Shown piece by piece: positions 1 to 5,700 of a DNA stretch of 5,831 nt; the first letter of the stretch is position 1, and every line of letters starts with the position of its first letter. This stretch comes from Candidatus Eiseniibacteriota bacterium (lineage in GTDB: Bacteria; Joyebacterota; Joyebacteria; Joyebacterales; Joyebacteraceae), in the NCBI GenBank assembly GCA_030630395.1, contig DAOVNE010000105.1, positions 1-5,831 on the forward strand. Reading direction: 5' to 3'. The notes beneath the pieces were generated by a model, which searched no databases, was not told where the DNA came from, and saw only the letters and a program-made list of their open reading frames with translations. A program made the position numbers and the translations under genes.

Positions 1-60
1 GAGACCGTCACGATCGACCAGCTCCGTCACCCCACCGTGTACCGCAGGCGTCTGCCGATC

Positions 61-561
61 TCACCTGTTCCCCGCACGTAGATTCGCGAAGAAATCCGTG
101 AGCAGCGCTCCACACTCGCTCTTCATGACTCCCGAGGTGATCGCCACGCGGTGATTCAGACGCGGATCATCCGGGATGTTCCCCAGAGATCCACAGTAGC
201 CACCCTTCTCGTCGGCACATCCGAAGACAAGGCGACTGAGGCGGGCATGCACAATCGCACCCGCGCACATAGGACAAGGCTCCATCGTAGTATAGATGCT
301 GGCCCCAGTCAAGCGCGGTACCCCCAGTGAGCGGGCGGCGGCTCCAATGGCGATGATCTCAGCGTGCGCTGTCGGATCCCTGAGCCCCTCAACCTGGTTG
401 TGTCCACGACCGATGATCCTGTCCCCAAGCACGACAACGGCGCCCACCGGCACCTCCCGCTCCTCGAGCGCGAGTTCCGCCTCCTTGAGAGCGGCCTCCA
501 TCCACTGTCGGTCCGCCTCGTGCCGTGCGTTCACCCTGACTTCCAACTCCATCACCCCCAT
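61..561 (-). CDS. tadA: tRNA-specific adenosine deaminase TadA
   Basis: Converts adenosine to inosine at the wobble position (A34) of tRNA-Arg(ACG) in the cytoplasm, allowing one tRNA to read several CGN codons. The 166-residue product shows the full zinc-dependent deaminase signature: HAE at residues 66-68 (H66 zinc ligand, E68 proton shuttle) and PCPMC at 95-99 (C96 and C99 zinc ligands). It also has the family-typical EVPVGAVVV segment near 36-44 and N55 in GHN. Length is slightly above the usual 150 or so because of a short N-terminal tail. An ATG three codons later (552) is an equally possible start. The later ATG at 501 is unlikely because the DRQWM segment before it aligns with the usual N-terminal helix of TadA. 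The gene has its own promoter and is separated from the upstream regulator gene by a terminator, so it is probably transcribed alone or with genes beyond the left edge. The family call is secure. Confidence 0.96.
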   Translation of the reverse strand: MGVMELEVRVNARHEADRQWMEAALKEAELALEEREVPVGAVVVLGDRIIGRGHNQVEGLRDPTAHAEIIAIGAAARSLGVPRLTGASIYTTMEPCPMCAGAIVHARLSRLVFGCADEKGGYCGSLGNIPDDPRLNHRVAITSGVMKSECGALLTDFFANLRAGNR

Positions 562-565
562 CTGC

Positions 566-579
566 TCGCTGGCCAGCGA
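566..579. repeat. 14-bp perfect palindrome at tadA transcription start
   Basis: The sequence TCGCTGGCCAGCGA is its own reverse complement. It lies between the predicted -10 box (582-587) and the tadA start codon (561), so it covers the expected transcription start. It could be an operator for a dimeric repressor or a small 5' leader hairpin. Chance is also possible in GC-rich DNA, since roughly one such palindrome is expected every 16 kb in random sequence. The position is what makes it notable; the function is inferred. Confidence 0.45.
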
Positions 580-581
580 AC

Positions 582-610
582 AACGTAGCAGCAGCCCACT
601 GCCATGTCAA
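582..610 (-). promoter_or_regulatory. Sigma70-type promoter of tadA
   Basis: Reading the minus strand, a perfect -35 hexamer TTGACA (610-605) is followed by a spacer of exactly 17 bases (604-588). The -10 hexamer is TACGTT (587-582), which keeps the key first two and last T positions, and TGC directly before it makes an extended -10. Transcription should start near 575, giving a leader of only about 14 bases before the tadA ATG. It sits just downstream of the terminator of the preceding gene, where a promoter for tadA is expected. Confidence 0.7.
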
Positions 611-623
611 CCGTGGCCGGACT

Positions 624-656
624 GAACAACAGAAGGCCCCGCTCCTGAGGCGGGGC
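624..656 (-). terminator. Rho-independent terminator after the response regulator gene
   Basis: On the minus strand a perfect 7-bp GC stem, GCCCCGC (656-650) and GCGGGGC (642-636), closes a 7-base loop. It is followed by CTTCTGTTGTTC, a T-rich but interrupted tail. It lies about 50 bases after the stop of the receiver-GGDEF gene and directly before the tadA promoter, so it likely separates the two transcription units. Confidence 0.7.
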
Positions 657-706
657 ATTCGTGGAGAGACTGTTCCTGATTCGGATTGTAGACGCACGGC
701 AAGAGG

Positions 707-1729
707 CTAGTTGACGGTCTCGCCTTCGTGCAGCACCACGCAGTTCCTTCCGGCAGCCTTAGCCTTGTAGAGGGCGCGATCCGCAGCCTCGATGAGCTTC
801 CCCTTCGATGATGCGTGCGCCGGGAACGTGGCCACACCGATGCTGATCGTGAGCCGTCCCATGGGCATCACTTCCTCGCCGTCGAACTCCATCTCATCGA
901 CCACGGTGCATATCCGCTCAGCCATCCGCAGGGCTGCCTCAGTGCTCACTTCCGGCACGATTATGGCGAACTCCTCCCCGCCGTACCTGGCCACGTAGTC
1001 GCAGTTCCGCGATGCTTGCTGCAGCGTGTGCCCCATCTGCTTCAAGGCCTTGTCACCCGCCGGGTGACCGTGGGTATCGTTGAAGCGCTTGAAGTTGTCG
1101 ATGTCGATCATGAGAAGATTGACGCTGCGCTCGTAACGGTCGGCGCGACTGACCTCGGTCTCCAGAATCTGATGGAAGAACCTGTGGTTGTAGAGATCGG
1201 TCAGCCCATCCCTGCGCGACAGTTCCTTGTAGAACTCACCTTCGGCAGCCTGTCGTCTGAGACTGCGCTCCTTCACCCGGTTTGCCACGATGATGCGTAT
1301 CTGATCGATGTTGAACGGCTTCGTGATGTAGTCAACCGCCCCGAGCTTCATCGATTCGACCGCTGTCTCCATCGACGCATACCCGGTCATGACTATCACA
1401 TCGACTTCGTAAGGCAGTTCTTTCGTAGCAGCGACGACTCCTAGCCCATCAAGTTCAGGCATCACGATGTCCGTCAACACGATGTCAAAGGGGGAGGCAG
1501 TGAGAATGTCGACGGCCTCGCGTCCGGACGCCGCCAGCTCAATCTCGTAGCCCTCCTCGCGCAGCACCTCGTTGAGGAAGGTCCGCATTATCTCCTCATC
1601 GTCTACAATCAGGAGCTTGATTGCGCGGCTCGCCGACGCCGTATCCTCCGGCTCCCGGCCCTCATTCCTCACTGTCTCTTCATTCATGTGATCAGGCATG
1701 GTCAACCGGACACCTATCCCCTTCGTCAT
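707..1729 (-). CDS. Response regulator with receiver and GGDEF (diguanylate cyclase) domains
   Basis: Predicted cytoplasmic diguanylate cyclase that makes c-di-GMP from two GTP when its receiver is phosphorylated. Numbering is from the ATG at 1729. The receiver spans about 37-155, with acidic pair D43/D44, phosphoacceptor D87 (LTDIVMPELDG), switch T115 and conserved K137 in TKPF. The cyclase domain spans about 170-335, with DGLT at 174-177, metal-binding D209, and GGEEF at 250-254. RNCD at 241-244 is five residues before GGEEF, the spacing of an inhibitory I-site, so feedback inhibition by c-di-GMP is likely. This is the PleD/WspR type of design with a single receiver. The start is uncertain. 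The ATG at 1729 overlaps the kinase gene by 38 bases and has no clear ribosome site. A TTG at 1705 has AGG seven bases upstream, and ATGs at 1699 and 1687 are also in frame; all give the same domains. Overlap with the kinase gene implies a cognate pair. Confidence 0.94.
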   Translation of the reverse strand: MTKGIGVRLTMPDHMNEETVRNEGREPEDTASASRAIKLLIVDDEEIMRTFLNEVLREEGYEIELAASGREAVDILTASPFDIVLTDIVMPELDGLGVVAATKELPYEVDVIVMTGYASMETAVESMKLGAVDYITKPFNIDQIRIIVANRVKERSLRRQAAEGEFYKELSRRDGLTDLYNHRFFHQILETEVSRADRYERSVNLLMIDIDNFKRFNDTHGHPAGDKALKQMGHTLQQASRNCDYVARYGGEEFAIIVPEVSTEAALRMAERICTVVDEMEFDGEEVMPMGRLTISIGVATFPAHASSKGKLIEAADRALYKAKAAGRNCVVLHEGETVN

Positions 1730-3872
1730 CCCGCGTCGAATCCAACCCCGTCATGATGACCGGCAGATGCACGACAAATGCGGAACCCTCGCCAAGAGTG
1801 CTCTCAACCTCTACCTCTCCACCGTGCTCAGATACAATGCCGTAGCTGACCGACAACCCAAGCCCCATGCCACGACCGACTTCGCGTTTCGTGAAGAACG
1901 GTTCGAAGACGCGATCCAGATCGTCCTCCCCGATGCCGCATCCCTGGTCTGAGAAGCGCACCGCGACCTCGGGTCTCTCCGTTTGTGCACCAATCACCCT
2001 GGATGACACGGAGAGGTGACCACCCGTCTCCATCGCATCCCGCGCATTCAGAGCGATGTTCATGAACACCTGTTTGAGTTCCGCTGCGCTTCCGTGCACT
2101 CCGGGAAGCGAATCGGCGAGATCCACTTCAATCGCAAGACCTCTCATCCGAAACTGCTCAGTCATCATCTCGACGGTCGCGCTGATGATCTCGTTGATAT
2201 CAACTGTGCTCCGGACTGAGCCCGACGGCTCTGAGAACGCCACGAGGTTCGACACGATACCGCTGCACCGCTTGGCCTCGCGCTCGATCTGAGAAAGGTG
2301 CCCGATGAATCCACTCACTTCGTCCTGTCTAAGCCCCTCTGGTCCTGCGTCCGAGAGCTTCTCCAGATTGAATTGTGCGAACCCGAGGATTCCACCGAGT
2401 GGATTGTTGAGCTCGTGGGCAACTCCAGCGGCAAGTTCACCTACTGCAGCCAGCCTGCCGGAGCGGACGACGTTCGCCTGCATGTCCTTAAGATCACCAG
2501 TCCGCTTTTCTACTCGCCTTTCGAGGTCACGATTCAACGCTGCCAGCTCCGCCTCCGTGGCTCGCAGCTTCGCGGTTCGGGACTGGACCTCTTCCTCCAG
2601 TCGGGAGTTCCACTCCTCAACGACCGTCCGTGACTCCTCCAGTCGCTCCTGGAGGCGTATGTTCTCGATTATCCGCGCAAGCCGCGATGCGACTGTTTCG
2701 AAGAACCGCAGCTGCTCACCTCCAAGACTCCCAGCTCTGCGGCTCTGGAGAGAGAGAACGCCTATCTGTCGCTCCCCGATCAGCAATGGGAGCCCCAGCC
2801 AGCTTCTCATCGGAACGGATTCCTGCGCTCCGTCTCCGTCCTCCTCGACTCCCTTGCCATACCTGTCGATCTCCTGCGCAAGATCGTCTATCTGAATCAC
2901 ACCGCCTGCGTCAACGACTCGCCTGACAAGAGATCGCTCAAGTCTCAACTGTGACGCCTGAGTCTTCTCTCCATCGGCCATGCAGGTGCAGTTCTCCTTG
3001 CTCTCGCTCAGCTCGTCGAGGAGCGTCAGGCAGACCGCATCCACCTCCAGCCGCTCCCGCAGAAGTCTGTGCGTCAGGGACATGAGTTCATCGACGTGAA
3101 GCGTCGAGGAGGCGGCTTGCCCCAGGTCGTTCAGCAGATTGAGCTGCTCGACGCGTGTCGCAAGGCCTTGTCCCGTCTCCCATAGCCCCTTCCCCGCCGC
3201 GCCAACCACTATCAACACGGTGGCGAGGAGCGGGAACGTGGCCGGCTCTCCTGGAATGTACGACGCAACCATGAGCATCGAGAGCGGGAGCATCGCCAGC
3301 TCAGCAACAACGCCGCGCGTCCTGAGCCACTGGATGTACTCCCCGATTGGCTCGTTTCGATGGTCTCCCGTGAGCATGCGAAGCACGGTTGTCACGGCCC
3401 CGAACATCACGAACATCGCAGCAAACCTGGCGACGTCTCCCAACCCCAGTCCTGTGAGTGGCATCTTTCCACCGATGGCGAAGTAGCAGGCGCCGGCGGC
3501 GATGATGCCCAGTACACGAGTTGCGACGTCGCGGAGTGAGTACAACGTCTCGCCTCTGTGGACAAGCGCAGCCAGGATCAGTCCCGAGATCGTGACAACC
3601 CAGGCCGCCACGGCAACTCCGAAGAGAGCGAGAGTCGCCGCGTAGACTGCCGTGCCAAAGGAGACGTAGTGACGCCTCGCCACGGGGAACTCAAAGAGTC
3701 CGGCAGCCAGAGCTATCGCGCTCATGATGCCGACCCCTCCCCAGGCGATCCAGTCCATCCGGAGGCCGACAAGCACTACGAAGACAGCGGCCGACCCGGC
3801 CACCAGCCAGGCCATGGCTATCGACATGCTTGCCCACCGCGGCGCGCGACTGCCGTTCTCGAGGTCCGTCAT
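1692..3872 (-). CDS. Membrane sensor histidine kinase with GAF domain
   Basis: Sensor kinase expected to phosphorylate the receiver-GGDEF regulator encoded next. Numbered from the ATG at 3872 (726 residues): about seven hydrophobic helices lie in residues 17-230. A GAF-like domain follows at about 247-405, then a charged coiled coil at 405-470. The HisKA dimerisation helix carries H486 in AAGVAHELNNPLGG. The HATPase_c domain has an N box at 601-612 (N605, N609), the G1 loop DQGCGIG at 642-648, an F box FEPFFTK at 656-662 and the G2 loop GMGLGL at 668-673. All catalytic motifs are intact. The membrane part resembles multi-helix sensor modules seen in other signalling proteins, but I cannot name its ligand. 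The frame stays open up to an ATG at 4082, which has GGAAG ten bases upstream and would add 70 residues. I prefer 3872 because the added part shows no domain and lies before the first helix. The start is uncertain; the function is not. Confidence 0.92.
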   Translation of the reverse strand: MTDLENGSRAPRWASMSIAMAWLVAGSAAVFVVLVGLRMDWIAWGGVGIMSAIALAAGLFEFPVARRHYVSFGTAVYAATLALFGVAVAAWVVTISGLILAALVHRGETLYSLRDVATRVLGIIAAGACYFAIGGKMPLTGLGLGDVARFAAMFVMFGAVTTVLRMLTGDHRNEPIGEYIQWLRTRGVVAELAMLPLSMLMVASYIPGEPATFPLLATVLIVVGAAGKGLWETGQGLATRVEQLNLLNDLGQAASSTLHVDELMSLTHRLLRERLEVDAVCLTLLDELSESKENCTCMADGEKTQASQLRLERSLVRRVVDAGGVIQIDDLAQEIDRYGKGVEEDGDGAQESVPMRSWLGLPLLIGERQIGVLSLQSRRAGSLGGEQLRFFETVASRLARIIENIRLQERLEESRTVVEEWNSRLEEEVQSRTAKLRATEAELAALNRDLERRVEKRTGDLKDMQANVVRSGRLAAVGELAAGVAHELNNPLGGILGFAQFNLEKLSDAGPEGLRQDEVSGFIGHLSQIEREAKRCSGIVSNLVAFSEPSGSVRSTVDINEIISATVEMMTEQFRMRGLAIEVDLADSLPGVHGSAAELKQVFMNIALNARDAMETGGHLSVSSRVIGAQTERPEVAVRFSDQGCGIGEDDLDRVFEPFFTKREVGRGMGLGLSVSYGIVSEHGGEVEVESTLGEGSAFVVHLPVIMTGLDSTRDDEGDRCPVDHA

Positions 3873-4062
3873 CACCGCGCTGTCTGCCGAAGATCTCAAG
3901 CCCTGGTTCCTCCCCCAAGGGATAGCCGCAAGCGAGCGCATAGCATGTGCCCGCATATCGTACGAGGTGGTCGTGTGCCCATCCGGACCCAGGATTGGCC
4001 CCGCAGGAGCACCGATCCAGCTCCATAAGTGCAAGTGGTGTGCCACGCTCAGCCGATTGAGT

Positions 4063-4080
4063 GGTGTTCGTCCAAACACC
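4063..4080. repeat. Short inverted repeat GGTGTT-N6-AACACC
   Basis: Two perfect 6-base arms separated by 6 bases, abutting the first possible ATG of the kinase reading frame (4082-4080). It could be a dimeric regulator site or a weak hairpin near the start of the kinase transcript. Arms this short arise easily by chance, so the call is tentative. Confidence 0.25.
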
Positions 4081-4126
4081 ATGAATAGCGTACTTCCAGC
4101 ATGGTTTGGCAGAAGCCCCCCGCTAC

Positions 4127-4171
4127 ATACGACCGCGCGGGGCGTCTCGAAAGCCGCCCCGCGTGTCGTAT
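4127..4171 (-). terminator. Long GC-rich hairpin after the sigma/anti-sigma operon
   Basis: Two nested perfect arms: an outer 7-bp pair ATACGAC/GTCGTAT (4127-4133 and 4165-4171) and an inner 9-bp pair CGCGGGGCG/CGCCCCGCG (4136-4144 and 4155-4163). They enclose a 10-base loop, with only a small 2-versus-1 base internal bulge. It begins 19 bases beyond the stop of the zinc-finger gene, the right place for an operon terminator. However, no T-run follows on the minus strand, so it could instead act as an RNA-stabilising 3' end, a partial terminator or a protein site. The structure is certain; the role is inferred. Confidence 0.5.
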
Positions 4172-4190
4172 TTCCATCTCGTTCAGAACC

Positions 4191-5006
4191 TCAGTCGCAA
4201 ACTGCATCCACCGCAATGCCGTGATGTGATCGTCCACCCGCTATCGGCGCCCCTGACAGGAAGATCTTGTTCTGTCCGGGAGCGAGCCTCCACGGCCCGA
4301 ATCGCCCGGCCGCATCTGGTGATTCCGGTCCACGGGCGCCCTCGTCGTTCGAGAGAGCCACTGATATCGCCTGCGCTCTCCCCTCTTCGCTCTCAATGCG
4401 ACCGGTCAGCTCCGCGGAGCCTGCAGACCACTCAAGCAGATACTCGACTGTGATGTCAGGAGCCTCTCGCCAAAGCACGTGTACGATGCTGCGACGCGAT
4501 CGTGCTGCAGCCGCCGCGGGCAGATCAGGAACAACGCTCCAGCCCGCAAGCGTCTCCAACGAGGCTGCCACCGTCCTCGCAGCCGTCAGGGTCTTCTCCG
4601 AGATCCTCACGAGGAGCGTCCGCCGCTCCTCCGTGAGACGCCTCATGACGCGCGCGACAGTCTCAGGTAAAGGATCGCATTCGTCGGACTCTCTCATCGC
4701 CCAGATATCTGCCAACTCAGCTAGACAACTGCCGCAGTGAACGAGGTGCTTTTCAAACTCTGTGGCTCTCAGGGAATCGAGCCGCCCATCGGCATAGGCA
4801 AGGAGTTCGTCTGATTCGCCACAAGCCCTGCCCGGCGCTGCCACTCCTGAGGCGTCTCTGAGAACGTGCGTGACTGCCACAAGGATCGCCAGTTCATCTC
4901 TGCAGCTCCGGCAATCCTGAAGGTGACCCTTGAGTTCGGTGCGCTCCGCGTCAGACTCAAGACCCTCGATATGGGCAAGAAGCCGTTCGTGTGGTGGGCA
5001 TCTCAT
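4191..5006 (-). CDS. Tandem zinc-finger (ZAS/zf-HC2) putative anti-sigma factor
   Basis: Probable cytoplasmic partner and inhibitor of the ECF sigma factor encoded just upstream. The 271-residue protein carries two zinc-binding anti-sigma modules with identical ligand spacing: C3, H28, C32, C35 and C62, H87, C91, C94 (C-x24-H-x3-C-x2-C in both). Each module has the family LLA-x-x-(E/D)-G turn and an EL after the last cysteine. A helical linker (about 110-155) and an Ala-rich stretch follow. The C-terminal domain, about 173-271, is beta-rich, with a TGRI...VAL...GRF..W.LAPG pattern like that of carboxypeptidase-regulatory-type beta sandwiches. No membrane helix or signal peptide is visible, unlike RseA-type anti-sigma factors. 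The ATG at 5006 is fixed by a strong ribosome site. Anti-sigma activity is inferred from the ZAS motif and position; a zinc-binding sensor or activator role is possible. Confidence 0.82.
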   Translation of the reverse strand: MRCPPHERLLAHIEGLESDAERTELKGHLQDCRSCRDELAILVAVTHVLRDASGVAAPGRACGESDELLAYADGRLDSLRATEFEKHLVHCGSCLAELADIWAMRESDECDPLPETVARVMRRLTEERRTLLVRISEKTLTAARTVAASLETLAGWSVVPDLPAAAAARSRRSIVHVLWREAPDITVEYLLEWSAGSAELTGRIESEEGRAQAISVALSNDEGARGPESPDAAGRFGPWRLAPGQNKIFLSGAPIAGGRSHHGIAVDAVCD

Positions 5007-5008
5007 GA

Positions 5009-5019
5009 TTCCTCTTCCT
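5009..5019 (-). promoter_or_regulatory. Strong Shine-Dalgarno of the zinc-finger gene
   Basis: AGGAAGAGGAA on the minus strand begins at the last base but one of the intergenic gap, right against the sigma stop codon (5022-5020). It ends two bases before the ATG at 5006, with AGGA about nine bases upstream of it. It fixes the start of the zinc-finger gene and suggests coupled, efficient translation of sigma factor and partner. Confidence 0.8.
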
Positions 5020-5694
5020 CTACCCGGTGTTCCAGTGCTCTGCGACTCCCCCGTGCTCTCTCATCTTCTCAAGCGCTCTGTAGACCATGCCACTGACTGC
5101 TCCTACCGTCATCGCAAGTCGCTCGCCTACCTCTCTGTACGTGTAGCCCTCGAAGTAGATGAGATGAACGGCCAGTGCTTCCCGCGCCGTCAGAACCTGA
5201 TCGATGGCCTGCTCGAGCGACAGTCTCAGATCCATCCGGTCCCGAGGGGAACTCCCGCCATCCCGGTCGGCCGCCTGTGCCCGTCGATCGTCATCGGACT
5301 CCTGCACTTCCCCCCTGCGCGCCGTCTTCCGGAGTTCGTCAATACATACGTTCCGCGCGATTCTGTAGATCCAGGTCTCCAGACGACAACGCCCCTGCCA
5401 CGATGTCAGCGCGGCTGCGTCGCGGCGCAGGAGCTTGAAGAGCACATCCGCGAACAGGTCCTCCATGACGGCCTCGTCCCATCCGGCCCCGTAGCGCCCG
5501 TTCACCCTGTTGATGGCGCTATAGAGAAGCCGGCGGTAGCGCTCGACGAACTCCTTCCACGCCTCAGGGTCGCCCGCCTTCAAGCGCGCGATCAGCTCCA
5601 TGCTCTCGTTGTCACGGTCCTTGGGTGAACGCAATTGTGTTTCCTCGTCACACACTTCTGACGCCCCTTGGCCCGTGGTTCTTCGCGGCGTCAT
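5020..5694 (-). CDS. ECF-family RNA polymerase sigma factor
   Basis: Directs RNA polymerase to a dedicated promoter set. The 224-residue product has the two-domain ECF layout. Region 2 spans about 46-123, with the core-binding helix around EDLFADVLFKLL (78-89) and the promoter-melting/-10 helix RLETWIYRIARNVCIDELRK (104-123). An acidic, flexible linker covers 124-155. Region 4 covers about 158-214, with a helix-turn-helix at GYTYREVGERLAMTVGAVSGM (183-203) that should read the -35 element. The ATG at 5694 lies six bases after the CHAT stop, suggesting translational coupling. A second ATG at 5601 would drop 31 residues of unstructured N-terminus and start exactly at the usual ECF beginning (MELIARLKAGDPEAW); neither has a strong ribosome site. 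The zinc-finger gene follows after 13 bases. Its target promoters and the signal it answers are not visible here. Confidence 0.92.
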   Translation of the reverse strand: MTPRRTTGQGASEVCDEETQLRSPKDRDNESMELIARLKAGDPEAWKEFVERYRRLLYSAINRVNGRYGAGWDEAVMEDLFADVLFKLLRRDAAALTSWQGRCRLETWIYRIARNVCIDELRKTARRGEVQESDDDRRAQAADRDGGSSPRDRMDLRLSLEQAIDQVLTAREALAVHLIYFEGYTYREVGERLAMTVGAVSGMVYRALEKMREHGGVAEHWNTG

Positions 5695-5700
5695 TCGCTT

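Larger units (their letters stand above)
3873..4190. other. Region between zinc-finger gene and kinase gene
   Basis: This stretch separates the sigma/anti-sigma operon from the kinase gene. It holds the long inverted repeat at 4127-4171 and a smaller one at 4063-4080. Part of it (4082 to 3873) is open in the kinase frame and could encode an N-terminal extension. I looked on the minus strand for -35/-10 pairs with 16-18 base spacing and found none convincing, so whether the kinase has its own promoter is unresolved. No RNA gene or riboswitch motif was recognised. Confidence 0.5.

Noticed and set aside
1..30. Possible GTG start of a further minus-strand gene just after tadA
   Set aside because: Only ten codons are visible, the GG-rich stretch is too close to act as a good ribosome site, and the product cannot be recognised. 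No SRP RNA or tRNA signature was seen either.
815..1444. Long open frame on the plus strand opposite the receiver-GGDEF gene
   Set aside because: It is fully antisense to a gene with clear domains, and its translation shows no recognisable motif; long antisense frames are common in GC-rich DNA.
3882..3912. GGAACC on the minus strand as an ECF-type -35 element for the kinase gene
   Set aside because: The only TC-containing -10-like motif lies about 13 bases away rather than about 16, and transcription would begin at or after the favoured start codon.
4930..5628. Long open frame on the plus strand opposite the ECF sigma gene
   Set aside because: Antisense shadow of a clear sigma factor; proline- and arginine-rich translation without domain features.
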